A stretch of 64,000 nt of DNA, taken from positions 1 to 64,000 of the forward strand of contig NZ_CALUYL010000017.1 of the NCBI RefSeq assembly GCF_944324995.1, read 5' to 3'. The notes beneath the pieces are model-generated. The model was given only the letters and a program-made list of their open reading frames with translations, was not told the DNA's origin and ran no database searches. The position numbers and the translations under genes are program-made. Of the stretch, positions 8,216-18,414 are shown piece after piece (positions within the stretch are counted from its first letter, which is position 1; every line of letters starts with the position of its first letter). The DNA comes from an uncultured Mailhella sp. (GTDB taxonomy: Bacteria > Desulfobacterota > Desulfovibrionia > Desulfovibrionales > Desulfovibrionaceae).

Positions 8216-9591
8216 CAGTGACGTACGATTGGAAAAGAGGCATGTCCGGCGCAAAGGCCGCGCTGCTGGGCCTTGTGCTTTCCGGAGCGGTGGCCGCTGC
8301 GGGCTGCGCGCCGCAGCCGAAAATGCCCGTGCAGCCGCAGAACGCCGCGGGCGAGGTGCGGGACGTGAACGTGATTCCCCAGAATCTGGCGCTCTTTGCC
8401 GGGCAGGCCGGAGGCAACGCGCTTCTGCGCTCGCAGGCGGCCGCGGATGAGGACATGCAGGCTTTCCGCCGGAGATTCTTTGCGCCCTGGGATTCGGGCA
8501 AACTTTCGCGCGCCACGCTGCGCGAGTTCGAGGCCGTGCTGAACTGGTCGCCCGGCAAGCGCGGATATGCGGAAAATCTGCGTCCGTGGAGCGATGCGGC
8601 CTGGGAAAGGATGCGCTACAACGCCGCGCTGGACGAGGCGTCCGGCCCGGGACGTCCGGCCATTGCCGTGAGAAATGCGGATCTTCGCCTGGCTCCCACC
8701 GTGAAGCCCCGCTTCGCCCGTGTGGAGGGCGCAGGCCAGGGCTGGCCCTTCGACGATTTTCAGCAGAGTTCCGTGGCCGTGGGCACGCCGCTCATGGCGT
8801 ATCACGCGAGCCGCGACGGCGCGTGGATTCTGGTGCAGAGTCCCATGGCCTGGGGCTGGGTGCAGGCGGACAGCGTGGCCTTTGCCGACGAGTCCTTCTG
8901 CGCTTTGTGGAAGAGCGCGCCGCTGGAAGCCGTGGTGCGGGAAGGCGCTTCTCTGAAAAACGGCAGCGCGTTTCTTGCGCTCGCAAACATCGGCACGGTG
9001 CTCCCCGTCGAGGGCGGACGGACGCTGGTTCCGGCGCGAGGCTCCGACGCTTCGGCGAAGATTGTTTCCGTGATTCTGGAGCCCGGCGCGGCGCTGCCCA
9101 TGCCGCAGCCGCTTACCGCGCAGGCCGTGGCCGCCATAGGCGACCGCATGATGGGCGAAAATTACGGCTGGGGCGGCATGTACGGCAACAGGGACTGCTC
9201 GGCCATGATGCGCGACCTGTTCGCGCCTTTCGGCATCTGGCTGCCCCGCAATTCCGCGGCGCAGGCCAAATTCGGCGATCTTCACAGCCTTCAGGGCATG
9301 AGCGCCTCCGCCAAGATTGAGGCCATCGAGCGCGGAGCGGAGCCGTTCCGCACGCTGCTCTGGCTGCCCGGTCACATCGGACTCTACGTGGGGCGCTTTG
9401 AAGGTCAGCCCGTGTTCTTCCACGACATCTGGGGCGTGCGCAGTAGGCTGCGCGACGGGCGCGAAGGACGCATTATTCTCGGCAGAGCCGTGATTACCGG
9501 CGTGCGGCCCGGCAGCGAGAGAAGCGACGTGGATCCCAAGGGCCTGCTCATCGAAAGGATGCGCGGCTACTCCATCATCGGCGGACGGTAG
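8212..9591 (+). CDS. SH3/NlpC-P60 family lipoprotein (peptidoglycan hydrolase)
   Basis: Predicted exported cell-wall endopeptidase cleaving stem peptides. The start at 8212 is in an ATGA overlap with recD2, and the frame is open much further upstream only by chance. The 459 residues begin with a hydrophobic stretch ending AAAGC, a lipobox-like site with Cys near residue 25. Next come an N-terminal stabilising domain, two SH3-like segments (middle) and a C-terminal NlpC/P60 domain: YGNRDCSAMMRD (catalytic Cys), WLPGHIGLYVG (His) and FFHDIWG (third polar residue). Translational coupling to a DNA helicase is unusual, with no obvious functional link. Confidence 0.85.
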   Translation: MTVTYDWKRGMSGAKAALLGLVLSGAVAAAGCAPQPKMPVQPQNAAGEVRDVNVIPQNLALFAGQAGGNALLRSQAAADEDMQAFRRRFFAPWDSGKLSRATLREFEAVLNWSPGKRGYAENLRPWSDAAWERMRYNAALDEASGPGRPAIAVRNADLRLAPTVKPRFARVEGAGQGWPFDDFQQSSVAVGTPLMAYHASRDGAWILVQSPMAWGWVQADSVAFADESFCALWKSAPLEAVVREGASLKNGSAFLALANIGTVLPVEGGRTLVPARGSDASAKIVSVILEPGAALPMPQPLTAQAVAAIGDRMMGENYGWGGMYGNRDCSAMMRDLFAPFGIWLPRNSAAQAKFGDLHSLQGMSASAKIEAIERGAEPFRTLLWLPGHIGLYVGRFEGQPVFFHDIWGVRSRLRDGREGRIILGRAVITGVRPGSERSDVDPKGLLIERMRGYSIIGGR

Positions 9592-9593
9592 GC

Positions 9594-10937
9594 ATGGAAA
9601 AGACGTTTAAATTTTATACCATTACCTACGGTTGCCGCGTGAACCAGTACGAAACGCAGGCCATCCGCGAATGGTGGCAGAGTCTCGGCGGCACGGAAAT
9701 CGACGATCCGGCCGAGGCGGACGTGGTGCTGGTGGATTCCTGCGCCGTGACGGCGCAGGCCGTGAGCGACGCCAGACAGATGACGCGCAAAATAGGCCGC
9801 CTCAATCCGCAGGCGCGCATTTTTGCCGCGGGCTGCGCGTCTTCGGCGGAGCCCGCCGACTTTGCGCTGCCGGGCGTGGCCGCCGTGATTCCGCAGAAGG
9901 ACAAGTTCGTGCTTTTGCGCGGCCATCCTCTGGACATGACCGATTTCACCGTGCCGGAAGAGGGGAGACCGCGCTTTGCGCCGTTTTCCATCAGTTCGTT
10001 TCGGCGGGCAAGACCCGTGGTCAAGGTGCAGGACGGCTGTTCGCAGGGCTGCGCCTACTGCATCATTCCGCTCACGCGTGGCCCGGCGCGAAGCCGCTCC
10101 GTGGACGACATTCTGGCCGAAACGCGGCGTCTTCTGGAGGCCGGATACCGGGAAATCATGATTTCCGGCGTGAATCTGCGTCAGTTCCACGCCGACGGGC
10201 AGGACGGCCGCAATTTCTGGACGCTGCTGCGCCGCATGGACGCGGAATTTTCGCCGGAATGGCAGGGCAGGGCGCGTTTTCGCCTGAGCTCGCTTGATCC
10301 GGCGCAGGTGACGGACGAAGCCTGTCTGGAAACGCTGGAAGGCTGCCGCATGGTGTGTCCGCATCTGCATCTGTCGCTGCAGAGCGGGAGCATGGCCGTG
10401 CTTCATCGCATGGGGCGTTCGCCCTATTCTCCGCAGAGCGTGGCCGAGGCCGTGGAAAAGATGCGTCGCTTCTGGCCGGTGATGGGGCTCGGCGCCGACA
10501 TACTCATGGGCTTTCCCGGCGAAACCGAGGAAGAAACGGAGGAAACGCTGGACATGCTGCGCGCTCTGCCCATGACCTACGCCCACGTGTTTCCCTATTC
10601 CGAGCGCCCCGGCACCCGCGCCGCGGCGCTGAAGCAGCTGCCCAAAAAGGTGCGCCAGCAGCACGCGGCGAGAGTGCGCGCTCTCATGGCGGAAAAGCAC
10701 GCGCGCTTTCTTGAGGAGCAGCTTGCGCAGCCCGTCATGCGGGTGGCTTTCGACAGCGCCGACGCCCGCCACGGAAATAATGAATGGTACGCCGACTGCC
10801 GCATGGAAGACGATGTTGCGGCGCGCAGAGGCGATCATGAGCTTGTCTGCGCGCAGCCCGTGCGCGTGGAAGGAAATTTGATTATCGTACGCCCCGCAGG
10901 GGAAGAAACCCTCACGACCCACCCTTCAGGAGAATGA
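9594..10937 (+). CDS. mtaB: MtaB-like tRNA methylthiotransferase (radical SAM)
   Basis: Radical-SAM methylthiotransferase that adds a methylthio group to modified adenosine in tRNA, most like the MtaB (t6A37 to ms2t6A) branch. The 447 residues show the N-terminal UPF0004 domain (ITYGCRVNQYE, DSCAVTAQA, AAGCAS: three Cys for the auxiliary cluster), the radical-SAM CxxxCxxC as CSQGCAYC near residue 150, and GADILMGFPGETEEE. The C-terminal TRAM-like part is short. It begins two bases after the previous stop. The subfamily (MtaB versus MiaB/RimO) is inferred from the TYGCRVNQYE form of the first motif. Confidence 0.85.
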   Translation: MEKTFKFYTITYGCRVNQYETQAIREWWQSLGGTEIDDPAEADVVLVDSCAVTAQAVSDARQMTRKIGRLNPQARIFAAGCASSAEPADFALPGVAAVIPQKDKFVLLRGHPLDMTDFTVPEEGRPRFAPFSISSFRRARPVVKVQDGCSQGCAYCIIPLTRGPARSRSVDDILAETRRLLEAGYREIMISGVNLRQFHADGQDGRNFWTLLRRMDAEFSPEWQGRARFRLSSLDPAQVTDEACLETLEGCRMVCPHLHLSLQSGSMAVLHRMGRSPYSPQSVAEAVEKMRRFWPVMGLGADILMGFPGETEEETEETLDMLRALPMTYAHVFPYSERPGTRAAALKQLPKKVRQQHAARVRALMAEKHARFLEEQLAQPVMRVAFDSADARHGNNEWYADCRMEDDVAARRGDHELVCAQPVRVEGNLIIVRPAGEETLTTHPSGE

Positions 10938-10938
10938 T

Positions 10939-11817
10939 ATGCCGCTTCGCAGCATGACGGGCTTCGGCCGTTTTCAGCAGGACAACGGCGACGTGGTCCA
11001 GACCTGGGAGATCCGCAGCGTCAACAGCCGTTTTCTCGACCTCAAGTGGAAGCTTCCGCCGCAGGCCCGCAACATGGAGGCCCGCTTTGAAAAGATCGTG
11101 CGTCGCTTCGCCTCGCGCGGGCGCGTGGAAATTTCGCTGAATCTGCAGTTTTCCGGCGTTTCGCGCGTGAGCTTCGATGCGGCGCAGGCGTCGGCCATGC
11201 TGGATGCGGTGAAGGCCTTCGCCTCGTCGCGCGGAGACATCTTCGACGTGGATTACATGGCGCTCATGCATCTTTCGCCGCTCTGGACGTCGGGCGGAGA
11301 GGAAGACGACGAAGCGCTGTTCGATGCGCTGGCCGCCGGGCTTGAAGGCGCGCTTGCGGACTGGAACGAGGCCCGCGAGACCGAGGCCGTGGCGCTTTCG
11401 CGCGATCTGGAAGCCAGGTTCAGCCGCATGGCGGAGTGGATTTCGGCCATTGAGGAACGGGCTCCCGAGGTCAAGGCCGCCCGCTTCGAGCAGGTGCGCG
11501 AACGCCTGAGCGACATGCTGAACTCGCTCGGCGGAGAACTTGAGGAAAACCGTTTTCTTCAGGAAGTGGTCATTCTGGCCGACAAGCTGGACGTGACGGA
11601 AGAACTCATTCGCCTGCATTCCCATCTCGTGCGTCTGGCCTCGCTCATGGAGAGCGGCGAAGACGCGGGGCGCAAGCTGGACTTTACGCTTCAGGAGAGC
11701 TTCCGCGAGATCAACACCTGCGGCAACAAGATTCAGGATGCGCAGGTCTCCCGTATCGTGGTGGACTGCAAGAACGAGCTTGAGAAGTGCCGCGAACAGG
11801 TGCAGAACCTGGAGTAG
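10939..11817 (+). CDS. yicC: YicC family protein
   Basis: A 292-residue member of the YicC/YloC family, recently associated with RNA degradation as an endoribonuclease-like factor. Typical blocks are [11 protein letters not shown] at the start, [18 protein letters not shown], and the C-terminal [33 protein letters not shown] followed by [16 protein letters not shown] precedes the ATG. It lies directly before the RemA-like gene and gmk, an order conserved in many Deltaproteobacteria and Firmicutes. Confidence 0.92.
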   Translation: MPLRSMTGFGRFQQDNGDVVQTWEIRSVNSRFLDLKWKLPPQARNMEARFEKIVRRFASRGRVEISLNLQFSGVSRVSFDAAQASAMLDAVKAFASSRGDIFDVDYMALMHLSPLWTSGGEEDDEALFDALAAGLEGALADWNEARETEAVALSRDLEARFSRMAEWISAIEERAPEVKAARFEQVRERLSDMLNSLGGELEENRFLQEVVILADKLDVTEELIRLHSHLVRLASLMESGEDAGRKLDFTLQESFREINTCGNKIQDAQVSRIVVDCKNELEKCREQVQNLE

Positions 11818-11819
11818 CC

Positions 11820-12107
11820 ATGGCGCGTCAGCAGCTTGTCAACGTAGGGTTCGGCAACTATGTTCTGGCTTCCCGAGTGGTGGCCATTGTGAACCCTCTT
11901 TCCTCGCCCATGCGACGTCTGCGCGACGACGCCCGTGCCGAAGGGCGTCTGGTGGACGTTTCCCAGGGGCGCAAGACCAGAGCCATTCTGGTTACTGATT
12001 CCAATCATGTCATACTTTCCGCCATTTCCGCGGACACGCTCGGGCAGCGCTTTGCGTCGCAGAGCGGCGCGGACGGCTCCGATGATGAAGTTGAGGATGA
12101 TATATGA
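11820..12107 (+). CDS. DUF370/RemA-like protein
   Basis: A 95-residue basic protein of the RemA/DUF370 family; in Bacillus RemA is a DNA-binding activator of biofilm-matrix and osmoprotection genes. Here residues 1-80 contain [39 protein letters not shown] and [19 protein letters not shown], with an added acidic tail (SDDEVEDDI). The start two bases after yicC was preferred to an in-frame ATG at 11787 because family members begin near [10 protein letters not shown]. It overlaps gmk by 4 bp (ATGA). The function in Gram-negatives is unknown. Confidence 0.88.
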   Translation: MARQQLVNVGFGNYVLASRVVAIVNPLSSPMRRLRDDARAEGRLVDVSQGRKTRAILVTDSNHVILSAISADTLGQRFASQSGADGSDDEVEDDI

Positions 12108-12724
12108 AGACTGATTTCGGCCCCCGCCGCGGCCTGCCTTTTGTCATATGCGCGCCTTCCGGCACGGGAAAGACCACGCTTGTGAGCCGCCTGACCGCGG
12201 AATTTCCCCTGGAGTTTTCCATTTCCTGCACGACCAGAGCCCCGCGCGGCACCGAGAAGGACGGCGTGGACTACATTTTCCTTGATCGGGAAACGTTCGT
12301 GAAGCGCAGGGAAGAGGGCTATTTTGCCGAATGGGCCGAGGTTCACGGCAATTTTTACGGCACGCCGCTCCAGCCCGTGCGCGACCGTCTGGCCCTCGGC
12401 AAGGACATGCTGTTCGACATCGACGTGCAGGGCGCGGCGCAGCTTTCCCTTTCTCTGCCCGAAGCGCGCTTCGTGTTCATTCTGCCGCCGTCCATGGAGG
12501 AGCTGGAACGACGCCTGCGCGGCCGCGGCACCGACAGCGAGGAAGCCATACGCATCCGCCTGTCCAACGCGCGCACGGAAATCATGAGCAGTCACTGGTT
12601 CGACGCCATCATCGTGAACGACGATCTCGAAAAGGCCTACGATCAGCTCCGTTCCTTTTATCTGGCCTCCACGTTGCAGCCTTCGCTCAAGCCTCAGCTG
12701 GCGCGGAGCATCTGCGGCGCGTAG
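12104..12724 (+). CDS. gmk: Guanylate kinase
   Basis: Phosphorylates GMP to GDP with ATP. The 206 residues have the P-loop in [14 protein letters not shown] (Ala in place of the usual Gly of GPSG), the GMP-binding [17 protein letters not shown] segment, the GNFYGTP loop and DIDVQGAAQ. Length is standard. It overlaps the RemA-like gene by 4 bp, so translation is probably coupled. In related genomes the third or fourth gene after yicC is often pyrF; here a non-coding stretch follows instead. Confidence 0.95.
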   Translation: MKTDFGPRRGLPFVICAPSGTGKTTLVSRLTAEFPLEFSISCTTRAPRGTEKDGVDYIFLDRETFVKRREEGYFAEWAEVHGNFYGTPLQPVRDRLALGKDMLFDIDVQGAAQLSLSLPEARFVFILPPSMEELERRLRGRGTDSEEAIRIRLSNARTEIMSSHWFDAIIVNDDLEKAYDQLRSFYLASTLQPSLKPQLARSICGA

Positions 12725-13234
12725 GCCGCCGGCGGAGCCGGAAAGACGCGTCGAGCCTGCGAAAGGCGCTTGCGGCAAAAGCGCCGCGGGAGCGGCGGAA
12801 AAGCTGATTTGCCGTGAAATGGACGCGGTCCGACCTGAGGGGCGCACGCTGGTGTCCCCGGCACGGCGTTTTTTTGCAGGCGGGGCCGGAGCTTCGCCCG
12901 CCTGGATGAGGCGATTCGGACGCTCGGAGCGATGTTTCGGCAACGCCGGGGCTCTTTCAAAAGCCTGAGCGTGGCGCAGCGCTGAAACGCGCGCCTGGGC
13001 CGGGCGCTGAGAGAAGAACGGCGCGCTTGGGCCGGGCGTTGCCCGGGCGGCGTGCTTCGGAGGCGCAGCGCGTTTTGCGGCAACGAGGTTTCGTCGCGCG
13101 TCCGCCCTGGAAATTTTGTCATGAATGGTAAGCCTGCCGCATGGCGGGCGCGTTCGTCCTCCGTTTGAGGACTCATCATATTATCGCGGGAGAGATCGGT
13201 ACAGCACGACGACGCCCGGCAGAGTGGACAGCCT
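12725..13234. other. GC-rich intergenic region with repeats
   Basis: No supported gene. A 188-codon frame on the minus strand has no family features. The region holds a probable terminator (12846-12876), a CAGGCGGG/CCCGCCTG stem (12877-12884 with 12897-12904), two 21-nt copies starting GCGCGC (12989-13009 and 13021-13041, two mismatches), and a GTCCTC/GAGGAC stem (13156-13161 with 13167-13172) before recJ. Confidence 0.55.
12846..12876 (+). terminator. Probable intrinsic terminator downstream of gmk
   Basis: The imperfect stem ACGC..GTG/CAC.GCGT (12846-12869) is followed by seven T residues (12869-12875). The stem has a small bulge and lies 120 bp after the gmk stop. It is the first credible terminator of the recD2-to-gmk transcript. 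Confidence 0.5.
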
Positions 13235-14956
13235 ATGAGCAAGAACTGGATATTCCGCACACGCAGGGACGGCGCGTCCGTTCCGGTTTCCTTTTACGAT
13301 GCGGCCGAACGCTGCGGCATTTCTCCCCGTCTGGCGGAGCTGCTCTGGCTGCGCGGCGTCGAGCGACCGGATCAGCTGTCGGAATATCTTTCTCCCGGAC
13401 TTCGTCACCTGGCCAGGCCGGAACTGTGGCCCGGCATGAAAAAGGCCGCGCAGGTGCTGGCCGACGGGCTTCGCGCAGGAAAAAAGCTGGCCATCTGGGG
13501 CGATTACGACGCCGACGGCGTGACCAGCACCGCGCTGGTGCTTCAGGTGCTCGGGCATCACGGCTTTGAGGCGCTGTGGCATCTGCCCGACAGGCGGGAA
13601 GAAGGCTACGGCATGAACGCGAAGGGCGTGGAGAAGCTCGCGGAGCAGGGCGCATCCATGCTGCTCACCGTGGACTGCGGCATTTCCGACAGATCGGCCA
13701 TTGCGAGGGCCCGCGAACTCGGCATGGACGTGGTGGTGGCCGACCATCACCTTCCGCCCGAGGATCTTCCCGACGCCACGGTGCTGTGCAATCCCAAGCT
13801 GGCGGACTGCCCATGCGCGTCGCTGGCGGGCGTGGGGGTGACGTTCTTTCTCATGGCGGAACTCAACGCGCGTCTGACCGAAGCGGGAGCGCCGCGCATG
13901 GACATGCGCCGCACGCTGGATCTGGTGGCGCTCGGCACGCTGGCCGATCTCGTGGAGCTTGAGGGGCAGAACCGCATACTGGTGAAGAACGGACTGCTCG
14001 TGCTGGCCGAAGCCAAAAGGCCGGGCATTTCCGAACTCAAGGTGGTGAGCGGCTACGCGCCGCTGGCCAGTCTCGGCGCGGGGCAGGTGATATTCAGCCT
14101 TGCGCCGCGCATCAATGCGGCCGGACGCGTGGCCTCGGCGGAAACGGCGCTTGCGCTGCTGTGCGCGAAGGACGCCGACAGCGCGGCGGATCTCGCCCGC
14201 ACGCTGGACGGGTACAATACCCAGCGCCGTCAGGAAGAGGAACGCATTACCGAAGAAGCCATGATGCAGGCCGAGGCGGCGCTGAACGAACCGGCGCTGG
14301 TCATTGCCGGTCGGGACTGGAATCAGGGAGTCATCGGCATTGTGGCGTCGCGTCTGGTGGAAAAGTACCACAAGCCCACGCTGGTGCTGTGCGCCGACGG
14401 CGACACGCTCAAGGGCTCGGGGCGCTCCATCAGCGGCTTTGATCTGCACGCGGGGCTTGCCCGGTGCGCGGAAGAGCTGCTGACCTTCGGCGGTCACCGC
14501 ATGGCCGCAGGCGTGCGCGTGCTGCCGGAAAAGCTGGACGCGTTCCGCAGGCGCTTCACGAGCGTGGTTCGGGAGGAGCTCGGCAGCGATCCTGTTCCCG
14601 CGGTGCAGCTCATCGACGGCGAGCTCGACTTCAAGGCGGCCACGAACTTCATTTTCCTCAAGGAACTGGAAATGATGCAGCCGTTCGGCGTGGGAAATCC
14701 CGAGCCGGTGTTCCAGTCGCCGCCGCTTCTGGTGAAACGGCGCAGACTGTTCGGCCCGCAGAAGAATCATGTGCTTCTTGAGCTGACCGACGAGAGCTGC
14801 GACATCACGCTTCAGGCCAAGGCATGGCGTCAGGCGGAGCAGTTTCCGGCCGATCTGGAAGGGAGGCGCATCGTGCTGGCCTACAGCCCGGGCATAGACA
14901 TGTACAACGGCGCGGCCAGCGTGGACGTGCGCATCAAGGATTGGAAACTGGCCTGA
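13235..14956 (+). CDS. recJ: Single-stranded-DNA exonuclease RecJ
   Basis: A 5'-3' ssDNA exonuclease for recombination and mismatch repair. The 573 residues carry the DHH-superfamily motifs DYDADG (residues 90-95), TVDCGISD and VADHHLP (DHH at 170-172), then the DHHA1 domain with GGHRMAAGV near residue 417 and a C-terminal OB domain. Length matches E. coli RecJ (577). No strong Shine-Dalgarno is visible (GTGGA only). A multibranched inverted-repeat structure begins ten bases after the stop. Confidence 0.95.
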   Translation: MSKNWIFRTRRDGASVPVSFYDAAERCGISPRLAELLWLRGVERPDQLSEYLSPGLRHLARPELWPGMKKAAQVLADGLRAGKKLAIWGDYDADGVTSTALVLQVLGHHGFEALWHLPDRREEGYGMNAKGVEKLAEQGASMLLTVDCGISDRSAIARARELGMDVVVADHHLPPEDLPDATVLCNPKLADCPCASLAGVGVTFFLMAELNARLTEAGAPRMDMRRTLDLVALGTLADLVELEGQNRILVKNGLLVLAEAKRPGISELKVVSGYAPLASLGAGQVIFSLAPRINAAGRVASAETALALLCAKDADSAADLARTLDGYNTQRRQEEERITEEAMMQAEAALNEPALVIAGRDWNQGVIGIVASRLVEKYHKPTLVLCADGDTLKGSGRSISGFDLHAGLARCAEELLTFGGHRMAAGVRVLPEKLDAFRRRFTSVVREELGSDPVPAVQLIDGELDFKAATNFIFLKELEMMQPFGVGNPEPVFQSPPLLVKRRRLFGPQKNHVLLELTDESCDITLQAKAWRQAEQFPADLEGRRIVLAYSPGIDMYNGAASVDVRIKDWKLA

Positions 14957-14965
14957 CGCGCCGGG

Positions 14966-15086
14966 CGGACGATGGATGTGCTCGGCGGTTCTGCCGGAAC
15001 AGGGCTTCTCTGTGGTCCGGCAGACGGGCCGGAGTGCCGCAGAAATTGTCCGGGAGCCGGAGCCGAGCCGCAGCATCCATCGTCCG
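14966..15086 (+). ncRNA. Multibranched inverted-repeat structure after recJ
   Basis: An outer 13-bp perfect stem, CGGACGATGGATG (14966-14978) with CATCCATCGTCCG (15074-15086), encloses two hairpins. The first is TCTGCCGGA+ACAG (14990-15002) against CTGT and TCCGGCAGA (15010-15024); the second is CCGGA/TCCGG (15029-15033 with 15049-15053). The arrangement resembles a folded three-way-junction RNA or a palindromic repeat element. No known RNA family is recognised, and transcription is inferred from its position right behind recJ. Confidence 0.45.
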
Positions 15087-15692
15087 GAAGATGGGGCCGG
15101 AGGGAAGGTGCCTGGCGTCGGCATTGCGCGTCTGTTGTGCGTCGTTGTGAGGTGCGGCCACGGCTGGCGGAGCACAATCCTTGCGTTGTGGAACGCATTT
15201 GAAAATTGATTTCAACAACTGATGAAAGCAGCAGTGATTTCTGTGGTGTTGTTTCGCAGGGCGGCCCGCAGAGCGGCGCGGGGAAAGCACGGCGCGGGGG
15301 AAGAGTGGCGGCACGGCGCGCCGGGCCGAGGGAAGTGGAAGTTCTCTCGCGTTGGGGCGTACTTCCCGGAGCTGACCGGCCCGGCAGCGTCGTCGGCAAG
15401 ACGGGCTGCGGGCGCATCCGCAGGATCGCCTCGGCGGGTCTGGAGCGCAACAAGAGGGAGACAAGAGCGAAGAGCCCGGCGGACGCGCGTCTCCGGGGAA
15501 TCGCAGGGGAATCTTGCCGCCGTTTCAGCCGGGGGTGTCGTTGCAGGCGCGGAAGGCCGCTCCCATTGCCCGCAAGCCGGCTGCCGCGCATGCAGAGTCG
15601 TGCCCGAAAAGGCGCGTTCAGGGCTGTTGCGCTGGCTTTGCCCCGAAACGCAGGGCGCAGAATGCCGTGGCTCACGCAGAAAGGCGCGTTGC

Positions 15693-15728
15693 CGGATAAA
15701 AAAGGCTCCCGCCGGAGCAGGAGCCTTT
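15693..15728 (-). terminator. Intrinsic terminator of greA
   Basis: AAAGGCTCC (15701-15709) pairs with GGAGCCTTT (15720-15728). On the minus strand the stem is followed by TTTTTTATCC. It lies 22 bp after the greA stop. Confidence 0.88.
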
Positions 15729-15750
15729 CGGAATGCCGGTGGTCGGGTGC

Positions 15751-16230
15751 TCAGTCGCGCACGCCGTGGAACTCGATATTGGTGATTTCGTAGGTCACGC
15801 GGCCGCGGGGAATGTCGATGGTGACCTCGTCGCCCACCTCGTGACCGAGCAGAGCGCGGCCCACGGGGGAGTTGATGGAGATGGAGCCCTTGGCGAAGTC
15901 GGCTTCGTCGGGACCGAGCAGGGTGAACTGACGTTCCTCGTCGGTGTCCACATCGACCACATGCACGGTAGCGCCGAAAATGATCTTGTCGCTGTGGATC
16001 GTATCAAGGTCGATGACAGTGTACTGCGGAAGCTGGGACTCGATGTAGTTGATGCGGGCTTCCAGAAAACCCTGGCGTTCGCGGGCCGCGTCATAGCCGG
16101 CGTTTTCCTTCAGGTCGCCTTCTTCACGGGCTTCCTTGATGGCCTGAATGACGATGGGCCGCTCCTTCTTGAGCGCTTCGAGTTCTTTTTCCAGCTTCTT
16201 GTAGCCCTGTACGGAAATAGGCGTGCTCAT
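15751..16230 (-). CDS. greA: Transcription elongation factor GreA
   Basis: Rescues backtracked RNA polymerase by stimulating transcript cleavage. At 159 residues from MSTPISVQGYKKLEKELEAL it has the usual GreA length. The N-terminal coiled coil carries the acidic tip (EAREEGDLKENAGYDAAR), and the C-terminal FKBP-like domain ends GHEVGDEVTIDIP.G.VTYEI. An upstream in-frame start at 16299 would add 23 atypical residues; the chosen ATG has AAGGT upstream and matches the family start. It has its own promoter and terminator, and is divergent from ettA. Confidence 0.95.
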   Translation of the reverse strand: MSTPISVQGYKKLEKELEALKKERPIVIQAIKEAREEGDLKENAGYDAARERQGFLEARINYIESQLPQYTVIDLDTIHSDKIIFGATVHVVDVDTDEERQFTLLGPDEADFAKGSISINSPVGRALLGHEVGDEVTIDIPRGRVTYEITNIEFHGVRD

Positions 16231-16553
16231 GGCAGGTACCTTCAAACAAAAGTGATATGCAAAAAAAGAGGCCCAACTTCTTGAAAGAGAGGTTGTCACT
16301 TCCAGAAAAGCGGGGCATCAGGAAATGCTTTCTTTGCAATATAGGCCCGGAGGATTGTGAAGTCAACCCCGAAGCCGCTTTTCGGGCGCTCCGCGGGAGG
16401 GCGCGGGATGCATGAAACTTGGGGACGGGCGGCGGCGTCGTTGGGCCCCGGGGATTTTATGCTGGACAAGTTGTCGTGCTTCTGCGAGAATGAAAGTTCT
16501 ATTGTTCTGTTGCCCGGCTCCTTCCGGGCGATAAAAAACTTCATGGAACTGCT
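16231..16553. other. Divergent intergenic region greA/ettA
   Basis: No gene seen. It contains the greA promoter (own entry) and, 25 bases before ettA, a GCCCGG/CCGGGC hairpin (16512-16517 with 16524-16529) followed by an A-rich stretch. This hairpin is a possible 5'-UTR element of ettA. Confidence 0.5.
16338..16366 (-). promoter_or_regulatory. Predicted sigma70 promoter of greA
   Basis: On the minus strand TTGACT (16361-16366), a 17-nt spacer and TATATT (16338-16343) give a close match to the consensus, about 110 bp before the greA start. Confidence 0.7.
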
Positions 16554-18239
<1,686 letters not shown>

Positions 18240-18275
18240 TTTGCGGCGCGGCGGCAACGCGCATCATGAATGACA

Positions 18276-18312
18276 GGGAGGCAGTCTTCGGGCTGCCTCC
18301 TTTCGTTTTTCC
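18276..18312 (+). terminator. Intrinsic terminator of ettA
   Basis: GGAGGCAG (18277-18284) pairs with CTGCCTCC (18293-18300) across an 8-nt loop, followed by TTTCGTTTTT. Confidence 0.88.
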
Positions 18313-18344
18313 CCTTGCAGAAACGCAGGCTCCCGCCTGACGGG

Positions 18345-18377
18345 AATAAAAAAGGAGGGGAAACATCCCCTCCCTTT
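18345..18377 (-). terminator. Intrinsic terminator of the metallophosphoesterase operon
   Basis: AAAGGAGGGG (18351-18360) pairs with CCCCTCC(C)TTT (18367-18377). On the minus strand a run of seven T follows the stem. It lies 38 bp after the stop of the minus-strand gene. Confidence 0.85.
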
Positions 18378-18414
18378 TCATGCAAGGCATAAGAGCGCCG
18401 GGCGGCGCGTCGGA

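Larger units (their letters stand above)
14957..15750. other. 800-bp GC-rich intergenic region
   Basis: No supported gene. Open frames of up to about 190 codons exist on both strands but lack ribosome binding sites or recognisable motifs. The first 130 bases form a structured inverted-repeat element (own entry). A TTGAAA/TTTCAA dyad lies at 15199-15215 in the only AT-rich patch. The last 35 bases are the greA terminator. Confidence 0.6.

Noticed and set aside
12694..13260. 188-codon minus-strand frame in the gmk-recJ gap
   Set aside because: Arg/Pro/Ser-rich, no ribosome binding site, overlaps repeats; typical of random GC-rich DNA.
15222..15785. 187- and 195-codon plus-strand frames before greA
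   Set aside because: Arg/Gly/Ala-rich with no family features, running through the greA terminator.
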